This document shows, piece after piece, positions 44,044 to 52,421 of a stretch of 64,000 nucleotides of DNA. Position 1 is the stretch's first letter; each line of letters opens with the position of its first letter. Source of the DNA: Embleya sp049739465 (GTDB lineage Bacteria; Actinomycetota; Actinomycetes; Streptomycetales; Streptomycetaceae); NCBI RefSeq assembly GCF_049739465.1, contig NZ_JBMHHY010000004.1, positions 338,073 to 402,072 of the forward strand, in the 5' to 3' direction. Position numbers and translations under genes: made by a program. The notes beneath the pieces were generated by a model. The model ran no database searches, had not been told where the DNA came from, and saw only the letters and a program-made list of their open reading frames with translations.

Positions 44044-45385
44044 CCTCGGCGATCTCGGCGACCTCCTGGATGCCCGGGAGCGGCGGCACCGGCTCGCCGG
44101 CGAGCACCTTCCGGGCCCGGTCCCGGTCCAGCACGCCCTCCCACGCGGCCACCACCAGGCTGGCCACGCTGTTCCCGCACACGTTGGTCAGCGCCCGGCA
44201 CTCGCTCATGAACTTGTCGATGCCAAAGATCAGCATGATCCCCGCCACCGGCACGTGACCGACCGTGGACAACGTCGCGGCCAGCACGATGAACCCCGAA
44301 CCGGTCACCCCCGCCGCCCCCTTGGAGGTCAGCAACAACACGCCGATCAGCCCGAGTTGTTGCCCGAGCGACAGCGGCGTGTCGGTGGCCTGCGCGACAT
44401 AGAGCGCGGCCAGCGTCAGATAGATGCAGGTCCCGTCCAGGTTGAACGAGTAGCCGCTGGGCACGGTCAGCCCGGCCACCTGGCGGGGTACGCCCAGGTG
44501 TTCCATCTTGGTGATCACCCTCGGCAGCACCGACTCGCTGGAGGAGGTGCCGAGCACGATCAGCAACTCGTCCTTCATATAGCGCAACAACTGCAGGATG
44601 TTCAGCCGGATCGCCGCAAGCACCACGCCGAGCACCACGAGCACGAAGAACAGGCTGGTCCCGTAGAAGATCGCGACCAGCTTGCCCAGGCTGGTCAGCG
44701 TGTCGATCCCATACTTCCCGACGGTGAACGCCATCGCGCCGAACGCACCGACCGGCGCCGCGTACATCACGATCCGCAACACCGCGAACAACACCCGCCC
44801 GGTCTTCTCCACCCCCACCGCGATGCCCGCGGCGGGCGGTCCGACCAGCTTGATCGCGATACCGAACAACACCGCGAAGAAGAGCACCTGGAGCACATCG
44901 CCGTTGGCGAACGCGCCCACCACGCTGCTCGGCACCAGATCGGTGAGGAAGTGCCACCAGGACTGCGCCTCGCCCTTGTCGATGTAGCCCTGCGCGGTCG
45001 AGGAGACCTTCATCGAGCCGACCTGGGCGTGCACTCCGTCGCCGGGGCGCAGCACGTTCATCACCACGAGCCCCAGGATCAGTGCGACGGTGGTCAGCGC
45101 CTCGAAGTAGACCAGCGACTTCCAGCCGATCCGGCCGGCGCTGCGCAGGCTCTCCACGCCGGCGATCCCGGTCACCACGGTGACGAAGATGATCGGCGTG
45201 ATGATCATCTTGATCGCGTTGACGAACGTGTCGCCCAGTGGGCGCAGTTGCTCGCCGGTGCCGGGCCACGCGGCGCCGACCACGACGCCGGCGAGGATGC
45301 CGACGAGCACCCATACGTACAGCCGTGTGTACCACGGTTGCCGTGCTGTACCGGCGACCTGAGCGGTCGCGGTGGCCTGGGACAT
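43883..45385 (-). CDS. dctA: C4-dicarboxylate/cation symporter (DctA family)
   Basis: Membrane transporter of 500 residues for C4-dicarboxylates such as succinate, fumarate and malate. Family motifs are FVNAIKMIITPIIFVTVVTGI, the Ser-rich hairpin GTSSSESVLPRV, SGYSFNLDGTCIYLT and NVCGNSVASLVVAAWEG. GGGAGG precedes ATG45385. The last ~40 residues are a Gly/Pro-rich low-complexity tail (SGPLPGPVPDSGPDSGP) encoded on the complement of the SEDS tail. It is divergent from a CitA/CitB-type two-component system, which probably controls it in response to external dicarboxylate. Confidence 0.93.
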   Translation of the reverse strand: MSQATATAQVAGTARQPWYTRLYVWVLVGILAGVVVGAAWPGTGEQLRPLGDTFVNAIKMIITPIIFVTVVTGIAGVESLRSAGRIGWKSLVYFEALTTVALILGLVVMNVLRPGDGVHAQVGSMKVSSTAQGYIDKGEAQSWWHFLTDLVPSSVVGAFANGDVLQVLFFAVLFGIAIKLVGPPAAGIAVGVEKTGRVLFAVLRIVMYAAPVGAFGAMAFTVGKYGIDTLTSLGKLVAIFYGTSLFFVLVVLGVVLAAIRLNILQLLRYMKDELLIVLGTSSSESVLPRVITKMEHLGVPRQVAGLTVPSGYSFNLDGTCIYLTLAALYVAQATDTPLSLGQQLGLIGVLLLTSKGAAGVTGSGFIVLAATLSTVGHVPVAGIMLIFGIDKFMSECRALTNVCGNSVASLVVAAWEGVLDRDRARKVLAGEPVPPLPGIQEVAEIAEVTPSVVASAGVVIEKSAPGPLPVSGPLPGPVPDSGPDSGPLPVPQAAAGSAPR

Positions 45386-45467
45386 CAGGGGCCTCCCGGT
45401 CGAGGGTGTGGGGCGGGCTGCGTGCTGCGGCCGGCTCGCGTCGTTCGGTCGGGACGCGGAAACATCG

Positions 45468-45540
45468 GCGTAACAGCGGGTTACGCGTCGTAGAGTGGCG
45501 CGCCGTCGCAGTCCTCGGGGGCTTACGCGCATTACGCGCA
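45468..45540. promoter_or_regulatory. Repeated TTACGCG sites between dctA and the citA-like operon
   Basis: GCGTAAC and GTTACGC form an inverted repeat (45468-45486, five-base loop). TTACGCGCA-type copies recur in direct orientation at 45523 and 45533, ten bases apart. They lie between the dctA start and the kinase promoter and are good candidates for the response-regulator binding sites. Confidence 0.5.
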
Positions 45541-45600
45541 CCGGAAGAAGCACCGGAGGAGGCACCGGAGGAGGCACCGGAGAAGGCACCGAGAGAAGCA
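45541..45600 (+). repeat. Five tandem 12-bp repeats
   Basis: Consecutive units close to CCGGAGGAGGCA at 45541, 45553, 45565, 45577 and 45589. Apart from these and the TTACGCG sites, I see nothing else in the 45386-45706 intergenic stretch. Confidence 0.8.
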
Positions 45601-45706
45601 GCTGGAGCAGCAGCTAGAGAAGCGTGGGAAGAATCCGAGCGAATCGCCGGAAATACGGTGAAACGTGGATATCGGGGGGCCTTGCGCGCCGGGGTGGACG
45701 TGCATC

Positions 45707-45718
45707 GATAATTCGGAC
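45707..45718 (+). promoter_or_regulatory. Leaderless promoter of the citA-like kinase
   Basis: A near-consensus -10, GATAAT at 45707-45712, ends six bases before GTG45719. No ribosome site is present, so the transcript probably starts at the initiation codon. Confidence 0.6.
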
Positions 45719-47368
45719 GTGTCGAACCAGAGCATCGCCCGGCAGGTGCTGCTGTGGCAGCTCGCCCTCGTCCTGCTGCTCGTCGTGGCCGGCGCCGGCG
45801 TGGCCTTCCACGTCGTGCGCCGCTCCGGCGAGGAGACCGCCCGCGAGCGCGCGCTGGACGTGGCGCGCACCCTCGCCCGTTCCCCCGGAGTGGCCGAGGC
45901 GGCCACGAGCGCCGACCCGACCGCCCGGCTGCAACCGATCGCCGAGGCGATCCGCAAGGAGAACGACGTCGACTTCGTGGTGGTGATGAGCGTGGCCGGG
46001 ATCCGCTACACCCATCCCGACCCGACCCGGATCGGGAAGAACTTCCTGGGCCACATCGACGCCGCCGCGCACGGCCGCACCTCGACGGAGACCTACACCG
46101 GATCCCTCGGCCCGTCCGTGCGCGCCGTGGTCCCGGTCCCCGGCGGCCCCGACGGCCGCCCCGCCGCGCTGGTCTCGGTCGGGGTGACCAATCGCCACGT
46201 GGACGCGCTGATCGGCGAGGACATCCCGCTGCTGTTCACCGTCGCCGCCGGCGCCCTCGCGCTGGCCTGCGTGGCGAGCATGGCGGTGCACCACCGGCTG
46301 CGCCGGCAGACGCTCGGCCTGGGGCCGGTCGAACTGCGCCGGGTATACGAGCACCACGACGCGGTCCTGCACGCGGTCCGCGAGGGCCTGCTCGTGGTGG
46401 ACGCCGCCGGGTGCCTGGTGCTGGCCAACGACGAGGCGGTGCGCCTGCTCGACCTGCCGGCCGAGCCGGAGGGGCGGCACGTGGGCACGTTCGGCCTGGA
46501 CGAGGCGCTCGCCGACACGCTCGCCGCGGGCCGCACCGTCAGCGACGAGATACACCTGTGCGGCACCCGCGCGCTCGCGGTCAACATCAGCCCGACCGGA
46601 CGCGACGGGCGGATGGTGGCCACCTTCCGCGACCACACCGAACTGCGCGCCCTGGTCGGCGAACTCGACCAGGTCAAGGGCTTCGCCGACGCACTGCGCG
46701 CGTCCGCGCACGAGGCGGGCAACCGGCTGCACACCGTGGTCGCGCTGGTCGAACTCGGGCGCGGCGACGAGGCGATCCGCTTCGCCACCGGCGAACTGGC
46801 CGCCGCCCAGGACCTGGCCGACGAACTCACCACCGCCGTCCAGGAACCGGCCCTGGCCGCCCTGCTGTTCGGGAAGCACGCGCAGGCCGCCGAACGCGGC
46901 GTGCAGCTGACCGTGACCGGCGGGGCGGACCAGGACCGCGACGACCCGGACGCGGCGAACCCGCTCGACGCGCTGGCCGCCCGATTCGACCCGCGCGACC
47001 TGGTCACGGTGCTCGGCAACCTGGTCGACAACGCGATCGACGCCGCGGTGTCCGCACCGCCGCCGCGCACCGTACAGGTCACCGTCGGCGCGGATCCGGA
47101 CGCGGACGGCGCGGGCGGCCTGCTGCTGCGGGTGGCCGACAGCGGCCCCGGTATCGACGAGCCGCTCACCGCCCGGGTCTTCGAACGCGGTTGGAGTACC
47201 AAGGAGGCGTACGGCTCGCAGGGTCGCGGGCTCGGCCTGGCCCTGGTCCGGGCCACCGTGGCCCGGCACGCGGGCACCGTGGAGGTGGCCCGGGGCACCG
47301 CCGGCGGCGCGGTGTTCACCGTGCGCCTGCCCGCCGTACCCCGCCAACGCCCGCAGGGGGACGCGTGA
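45719..47368 (+). CDS. CitA/DcuS-type sensor histidine kinase
   Basis: Membrane sensor of 549 residues. Two helices (about 10-30 and 178-198) bracket an extracytoplasmic PAS-like/sCache domain with DVDFVVVMSVAGIRYTHPDPTRIGKNF, the pattern used for citrate or C4-dicarboxylate binding. A cytoplasmic PAS (AVREGLLVVDAAGCLVLANDEAV) follows, then the SPOB-type His box SAHEAGNRLHTVVALVELG. The ATPase has LGNLVDNAIDAA, VADSGPGID and GRGLGLALVRATV. Its stop overlaps the response regulator start. Its location opposite dctA points to C4-dicarboxylate sensing. Confidence 0.92.
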   Translation: MSNQSIARQVLLWQLALVLLLVVAGAGVAFHVVRRSGEETARERALDVARTLARSPGVAEAATSADPTARLQPIAEAIRKENDVDFVVVMSVAGIRYTHPDPTRIGKNFLGHIDAAAHGRTSTETYTGSLGPSVRAVVPVPGGPDGRPAALVSVGVTNRHVDALIGEDIPLLFTVAAGALALACVASMAVHHRLRRQTLGLGPVELRRVYEHHDAVLHAVREGLLVVDAAGCLVLANDEAVRLLDLPAEPEGRHVGTFGLDEALADTLAAGRTVSDEIHLCGTRALAVNISPTGRDGRMVATFRDHTELRALVGELDQVKGFADALRASAHEAGNRLHTVVALVELGRGDEAIRFATGELAAAQDLADELTTAVQEPALAALLFGKHAQAAERGVQLTVTGGADQDRDDPDAANPLDALAARFDPRDLVTVLGNLVDNAIDAAVSAPPPRTVQVTVGADPDADGAGGLLLRVADSGPGIDEPLTARVFERGWSTKEAYGSQGRGLGLALVRATVARHAGTVEVARGTAGGAVFTVRLPAVPRQRPQGDA

Positions 47369-48078
47369 TTCGCACCCTGGTGGTCGAGGACGACCCGGTC
47401 CTGGCGGACGCGCATGCCGTCTTCACCGGCCGCGTCCCCGGCTTCGAGGTGGTCGGCGTCACCGGGAGCGGTACCGAGGCACTGCGCCTGCTGTCCACCC
47501 GCCGGGTCGACCTGGTCCTGCTCGACCTCTACCTCCCGGACCTGCACGGCCTGGACCTGTGCCGGACGATGCGCGCCCAGGGCCACGAGGCCGACGTGGT
47601 CGCCGTCACCTCGGCGCGCGACCTGCGCCTGGTGCGCTCGGCGGTGTCCCTGGGCGTCGTGCAATACCTGTTGAAGCCGTTCTCGTTCGCCGCGTTCCGC
47701 GAACGCCTGGACGGCTACGCGGAATACCGCCGCCGGATCGGCGCACCCGACACGGTGCCGGCCGGCACCGGGCAGCAGGACGTCGACCGCGCGTTCGCCG
47801 CGCTGCGCCGCACTTCGGATGCGTCGCCGCTGCCCAAGGGGCTGGCCGCCGCGACATTCGAGGCGATCGTCGCGCAACTGGGCAGCGGGGCACCGACGTC
47901 GGCTGCCGACATCGCCGACGCGGTGGGCATCTCCCGCCCCACCGCCCGCCGTTACCTGGACCACCTGTCCACCCGCCGACTGGTCTCCCGGGAACCGCGC
48001 TACGGCGGCGCCGGCCGCCCCGAGTACATCTACCGGTGGCACATCCCGCCGACCTCGTCGGAGCTGCCGCGGCCGTAA
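47365..48078 (+). CDS. CitB/DcuR-type response regulator
   Basis: Cytoplasmic regulator of 237 residues. The receiver domain has VVEDDPVLADAH, phospho-acceptor Asp in LVLLDLYLPDLHG, and Lys in YLLKPFSFAAF. A linker leads to a C-terminal helix-turn-helix SAADIADAVGISRPTARRYLDHLSTRRLV typical of CitB/DcuR. GTG47365 overlaps the kinase stop (GTGA). Likely targets are the TTACGCG repeats upstream of dctA. Confidence 0.92.
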   Translation: MIRTLVVEDDPVLADAHAVFTGRVPGFEVVGVTGSGTEALRLLSTRRVDLVLLDLYLPDLHGLDLCRTMRAQGHEADVVAVTSARDLRLVRSAVSLGVVQYLLKPFSFAAFRERLDGYAEYRRRIGAPDTVPAGTGQQDVDRAFAALRRTSDASPLPKGLAAATFEAIVAQLGSGAPTSAADIADAVGISRPTARRYLDHLSTRRLVSREPRYGGAGRPEYIYRWHIPPTSSELPRP

Positions 48079-48230
48079 CCGCTCGGGCCGGTTCCGCCCG
48101 AACGTACGGTCCGGGCGAAGGCCGGCGGAGAGCCGCGCGGCGCCGACGAGGCCAGTGGACGCGGACCGCTGCCGGCGGCTCGGCGCATACGAAGTCTTTG
48201 CCACGGGACGGAAGTTCGTACCGTTCACGG

Positions 48231-48261
48231 TGTTGTCGGGTGCTTCGTCGGCCTGACAACA
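48231..48261 (+). other. Hairpin in the leader of the BNR-repeat gene
   Basis: TGTTGTCGGG can pair with CCTGACAACA (one G-U) around 11 bases. It lies 150 bases after the citB-like stop and 85 before the next start. It may be a terminator or a leader structure. Confidence 0.4.
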
Positions 48262-48345
48262 TCTCGCCTCGTACGCGTAGGTACCGCTCTTTCGCACCAG
48301 TGAGAACAGGCGTATCGGTTTCCTGACCGATCGAAGGGATCCGTC

Positions 48346-49917
48346 ATGCGGATGCGAACAACCTGGGCGGCGGCGACCGCGATCCTGCTGTGCGTCACGC
48401 CGTTGGCCGCCGGCCCGGCCGGGGCCGCCGGTCAACCGCTTCAATCGGCCTCGCCCGGCGACCCGTACGCGAACTGCCGGATCGGCGCCTCCGGGACCGG
48501 GGTCAATGCGCCCTCCGCCGAGGTCGAACCCTACGTCGCGGTCGACCCGCGACACCCCGACCACACCATCACGGTGTTCCAGCAGGACCGTTGGTCCAAC
48601 GGCGGCGCCCGCGGTCTGATGTCCTCCTCGACCACCGACGGGGTGCACTTCACCGAGACCCCGCTGCCGTTCAGCGCGTGTGCGCCCGGCGGCGCGAAGT
48701 ACGAGCGCGGCTCGGACGCGTGGGTGTCCTACGGCCCGGACGGTGTCGCCTATGCGAGCGGCCTCAGCTTCGACGCGAACGGCCCGCGCAACGGGGTCAC
48801 CGCCGCGAGCACCTACGACAACGGCCGTACCTGGCAGGACCTGCGCTCGGTGATCGCCGACAACGACGCGACCATCACCAACGACAAGAACTCGGTGACC
48901 GCCGACCCGCGCCGGCCGGGCACCGCGTACCAGGTGTGGGACCGCATCGACCAGGTCGCCACCGGGCCGAACGCGCACTACAACGGGCCCGCCTACCTAG
49001 CGATCACCCACGACCACGGCAAGACCTGGTCGCCGGCCCGGCCGTTCGTGGACACGGGCGCGATTCCCAACTCGCAGACCATCGGCAATGTGATCGTGGC
49101 CGACGCGCGCACCGGGACCCTGTACGACTTCTTCGAGTGGCAGACCTACTCCGACGCCACCGGCACGCAGGCCACCGATCTGCACTACGCGGTGGTGAGT
49201 TCGACCGATCAGGGCGAGCACTGGACCAAGCCGGTCACCGTCGCGGTGGACACCGGGATCCTGGAGGTGCACCCCAACGCGCCCACCGATCCGAGCAAGG
49301 CGCTGCGCGGCGGCAGTGGGCTGCCCAGTCCGGCCATCGATCCGGAGACCGGCGAGCTGTATGTCGCCTACGAGGGCACCGACTTCACCGGCGGCGCCTA
49401 CGACGCGATCCAACTCACCCACTCCACCGACGGGGGCCGCACCTGGTCCGGGCCGACCCGGATCAACCAGGCCCCGAACGCCCCCGCGTTCACCCCGTCG
49501 ATCGCGGTCGACCGGCACGGGACGGTGGCGGTCGGCTACTACGACGTGCGCTACCTGACCCCCACCGACACCACCACGTTGCCCACCGCCGCGTGGCTGG
49601 TCACCTTCCCGCGCGGCGGCGAGGAGTTCCCGGCCGAGCGCCGCATCTCGGCCGTCTTCGACTGGGAGGCCGCGCCGTACGCGGGATGGGGCCACTTCCT
49701 GGGCGACTACGAGGGGATGACCCTGGCGGGCGACCGCTTCCGGCCCGTCCTGGTCGAGGCGAACAGCCTCGCGCCGCTCGATTCCACGGATGTCTGGACC
49801 GGGACCTTCAAGCCCGTCGTGATCCAGGGCGCGGCGGCCCCGCAGCACGCACTCACCGCGGCCGCCGCCCCGAACCGCGCCGCGTCGTTGGCCGCCGCAC
49901 ACCGGCTCCAGCGCTGA
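48346..49917 (+). CDS. Secreted BNR-repeat (sialidase-fold) protein
   Basis: Exported protein of 523 residues. A signal peptide (about 1-28, ending AGAAG) is followed by a six-bladed propeller-like domain. Asp-box motifs are STTDGVHFTETP, STYDNGRTWQDL, ITHDHGKTWSPA, SSTDQGEHWTKP and HSTDGGRTWSGP. These mark the sialidase/BNR superfamily but do not prove neuraminidase activity. The typical FRIP motif is not seen near the N-terminus. GAAGGGA precedes ATG48346. It may be a glycosidase, a binding protein or an exosialidase-like enzyme. Confidence 0.85.
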   Translation: MRMRTTWAAATAILLCVTPLAAGPAGAAGQPLQSASPGDPYANCRIGASGTGVNAPSAEVEPYVAVDPRHPDHTITVFQQDRWSNGGARGLMSSSTTDGVHFTETPLPFSACAPGGAKYERGSDAWVSYGPDGVAYASGLSFDANGPRNGVTAASTYDNGRTWQDLRSVIADNDATITNDKNSVTADPRRPGTAYQVWDRIDQVATGPNAHYNGPAYLAITHDHGKTWSPARPFVDTGAIPNSQTIGNVIVADARTGTLYDFFEWQTYSDATGTQATDLHYAVVSSTDQGEHWTKPVTVAVDTGILEVHPNAPTDPSKALRGGSGLPSPAIDPETGELYVAYEGTDFTGGAYDAIQLTHSTDGGRTWSGPTRINQAPNAPAFTPSIAVDRHGTVAVGYYDVRYLTPTDTTTLPTAAWLVTFPRGGEEFPAERRISAVFDWEAAPYAGWGHFLGDYEGMTLAGDRFRPVLVEANSLAPLDSTDVWTGTFKPVVIQGAAAPQHALTAAAAPNRAASLAAAHRLQR

Positions 49918-49970
49918 CGCGGGGGCCTACGCGCTGCCTGGTCGCGTGCGGGCCCACGCGGCTCGGCCTG

Positions 49971-50147
49971 CGGCCTGCCTGTCCTCAAACGCCGGACGGG
50001 CTGGATTGATGCGGTCCCGTCCGGCGATTGTGGCCGGCCGAATGTCAAGCGGCGCTCGGCCAGGAGAGAGCGGCCCCATCAGCTGGAAAAAATTGGCTCC
50101 ATCAGCCCGTCCGGCGCTTGAGGACAAGCGGGCCGCAGGCCGGCGGC
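49971..50147. repeat. Pair of opposed REP-like units
   Basis: One forward unit (GTCCTCAAACGCCGGACGGG, about 49971-50012) and one reverse unit (CAGCCCGTCCGGCGCTTGAG, about 50102-50147) match the 70-bp family at 41397-42358. They flank about 90 unrelated bases between two convergent genes and could form a large stem. No gene is seen in 49918-50187. Confidence 0.85.
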
Positions 50148-50187
50148 AACGCGATCCGGGTGGCCATGCGCATCGCGCGAGGCCGGC

Positions 50188-51084
50188 TCAGGCCTGGACC
50201 GCGTCCGAGAGCTTGACGAACTTGTAGCCCTGTTGCAGGAGTTCGGGTACGGCCAGGCGGATTCCGGCGGCGGTGCCGCCGTGCGGGTGGTTCATGTGAC
50301 CGATCACCACGGACCCCGGCCGGACGTCCCGCATGGCCTTGTGTACCTGTTCGGGGTTGAACGTCGCGCCGCCGTCCGCGTTGACCTGGAAGCTTGCGAA
50401 CCGCTCGCCCAGGTCGGTGACGATCCGCGCCGCCACGTCGTCGCAGTAGGCCGTCCCGGAACGGAAGAACCGCGGTGGGTGGCCCAGGAGTTCGGTCAGC
50501 TTGGCCCGGTTGCCGGCGATCTCGTCGTAGACCTCGCCGGCGTCCTTGGTGCCCGGGATCCCGTAGGCGGACTTCCCGGAGACGGACAGCGGCAGATGAC
50601 TCGTGCCGTGGTTGGCGATCTCGAACAGCGGGTCGGCGGCGAGTTGCCGCAGCAGGGCCGGATTCTCGTCGATCCACCGGGAGTTGATGAACAGCGTGGC
50701 CGGCACGGACCGTTCGTGCAGGAAGTCGATCAGCGCCCGGTCGTAGTCGCCGCCGCCCTTGCCGCCACACGCGTCGAACGTCAACGCGGCGACCTTCGCG
50801 GTGCCCGGCAGTCGGGTCAACGATCCCGGCACCTCCAGACCCCAGCTGCTCGGCACCTGCTTGCCGTACTTTGCGACGATCTCCGCCCGAGTCGGCCCCG
50901 CCACGGGCGGCGGCGCGGAGTTCGGCGGTGCCTGCGTCCCGGACGGCGCGGGGCGGGCCGGCGCCGGGGCCGCCGGTGTCGAGTTCGCCGCGGCGGGCTT
51001 CCCCGAGCCCGAACCCGAATCCGAACACGCCGCCAGCAGCCCACCCAGCGCCGCCGCCAACACCGCCCGCCGGCCCACGTCCAT
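50188..51084 (-). CDS. Polysaccharide deacetylase lipoprotein
   Basis: Exported NodB-fold hydrolase of 298 residues, probably lipid-anchored. The lipobox LAAC puts the modified Cys at residue 20 of MDVGRRAVLAAALGG..., followed by a Ser/Pro/Ala-rich spacer. The deacetylase core has AALTFDACGGKGGGDYD, ATLFINSRWIDENPALL, EIANHGTSHLPLS (the HxxxH metal site) and PRFFRSGTAYCDD. The first motif is TFDA rather than TFDD, as in a known subgroup, so the usual metal-binding Asp is replaced. GGAGGG precedes ATG51084. Chitin, peptidoglycan or another envelope glycan could be the substrate. Confidence 0.88.
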   Translation of the reverse strand: MDVGRRAVLAAALGGLLAACSDSGSGSGKPAAANSTPAAPAPARPAPSGTQAPPNSAPPPVAGPTRAEIVAKYGKQVPSSWGLEVPGSLTRLPGTAKVAALTFDACGGKGGGDYDRALIDFLHERSVPATLFINSRWIDENPALLRQLAADPLFEIANHGTSHLPLSVSGKSAYGIPGTKDAGEVYDEIAGNRAKLTELLGHPPRFFRSGTAYCDDVAARIVTDLGERFASFQVNADGGATFNPEQVHKAMRDVRPGSVVIGHMNHPHGGTAAGIRLAVPELLQQGYKFVKLSDAVQA

Positions 51085-51235
51085 CGCGCCACCCTCCACC
51101 CACGCGCGACGCCACCCGCCACGCGGGTTCACCCTAGAAGATCGGCGCACCCCCGGCGGACACCCACACGCCGGCACCGGGCGGGCCCGTCGTGGCGCGC
51201 CGCCCGGTGTCGATGCCGGGCGGTACGGTCCTGCC

Positions 51236-51630
51236 ATGGCGGCCCACCTCGACCCGACCCTGGATTGCCCGAACGCGCCGCTCGTGGCCGACTTCCGGAA
51301 GACCGCCCTCGGCTACGTCGACGAGCCGCCGCCCGCGCCCTTCAAGACCCGCGCGGAGTGGCCGGCGCACGTCGCGCCGGACGAGGACCCCAACGCCCGG
51401 GACGCGGCCCGGTTGTGCGATCCGGACGGGGTGGGCCCTCGGCTGTCCATCCCGACCGTGCCCGAACCGAAGACCGCGAGGAACCGCCTGCACCCGGACA
51501 TCCGGGTGCCGTGGCACGCCGATCCCGTGCAGGTCGCGGCGGCTCGATGGCCGAGCTGCGCGGCGGCGCCGTCGTGGTCGAGCGCGGTTGGCATCGCGGG
51601 GTCGGCGAATCGCCGGATCGGGGACAGTAG
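51236..51630 (+). pseudogene. Decayed VOC (glyoxalase-like) gene
   Basis: From ATG51236 the sequence reads MAAHLDPTLDCPNAPLVADF, then RLCDPDGVGPRLSIPTVPEP and KTARNRLHPDIRV, the standard order of actinobacterial VOC proteins. After that block the same frame loses similarity. A neighbouring frame gives SMAELRGGAVVVERGW before a TAG at 51628-51630, matching the usual VARL-ALGATVV segment. The terminal metal-ligand region (DPEGNEF) is missing. A frameshift plus C-terminal truncation is the simplest account. TACGGT at 51224-51229 ends six bases before the ATG, a former leaderless promoter. Confidence 0.6.
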
Positions 51631-51670
51631 GCTGGTAAAACGCCCCAGAGAGTCCGAGCAGAGGTGCCCG

Positions 51671-52276
51671 ATGACGTCGCTGTCCCCCGCGAAACCGACG
51701 GTCGGCATCCGCGAGCGCAAGAAGGCCCGGATGCGTGCGGCCATCCAGGGCGCGGCGCTGCGGCTGTTCGACGAACGTGGTTTCGATGCGACCACGATCG
51801 AGCAGATCGCCGAGGCGGCGGAGGTCGCGCCCAGCACGGTCTTCCGGTACTTCACCACCAAGGAGGACCTGGTCCTCTCGGACACCTACGACCCGCTGTT
51901 CTTCGAGTCGTTGCGCACCCAGCCCGCCGACCTGAGCCCGATCCGTGCCCTGCGGGCCGCGCTGCGCGACACCCTCGCCGCGATGTCGGCGCAGGAGTTG
52001 GCGGAGGCCCGGCGGCGCACCGTACTGGTCCTGTCGGTGCCGGCGCTGCGCGGCCTCAGCTTCGCCAACTTCGTGCAGGTGATGCGTACGGTCGGGGAGT
52101 GCGTCGCGGAGCGGTCCGGGCATGCCGTGACCGATCCGGCGCTGCGGGCGTTCACCTCGGCCGCGTTCGGGATCATGCTCGACACGATGGTGCGCTGGGC
52201 GGACGAGCCGGATCTGGATCTGGCCGGCACCCTCGACGAGGCACTCGGGCTGTTGGAGGCCGGACTTCCCCTGTAG
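51671..52276 (+). CDS. TetR-family regulator
   Basis: Cytoplasmic repressor of 201 residues. The N-terminal helix-turn-helix is IQGAALRLFDERGFDATTIEQIAEAAEVAPSTVFRYFTTKEDLVL, closely matching the TetR consensus. The ligand domain follows, with VQVMRTVGECVAERSGHAV resembling the MftR-like C-terminal region of actinobacterial members. AGAGGTG precedes ATG51671. Its ligand is unknown. It lies between the VOC remnant and a LAL regulator, with no clear target operator seen. Confidence 0.9.
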   Translation: MTSLSPAKPTVGIRERKKARMRAAIQGAALRLFDERGFDATTIEQIAEAAEVAPSTVFRYFTTKEDLVLSDTYDPLFFESLRTQPADLSPIRALRAALRDTLAAMSAQELAEARRRTVLVLSVPALRGLSFANFVQVMRTVGECVAERSGHAVTDPALRAFTSAAFGIMLDTMVRWADEPDLDLAGTLDEALGLLEAGLPL

Positions 52277-52421
52277 GTCCCGACGGCGAGAGTGGGTCCG
52301 AACGGCGGGCCTCCTTCCGTACACCCAGCATCCCCCGCACTGTCACTACCGGTCAATGGCTGGTTACGGGTGGTTGACGAAGTTGCGGCGCCCGAGGTTT
52401 CATGCAGCGGTGGGAGAACGT

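Noticed and set aside
48188..48345. A riboswitch in the leader of the BNR-repeat gene
   Set aside because: One hairpin is visible, but no known aptamer core or alternative pairing could be recognised.
49918..50187. An insertion sequence remnant between convergent genes
   Set aside because: The inverted motifs are REP-like units found elsewhere, and the 90 bases between them show no transposase coding.
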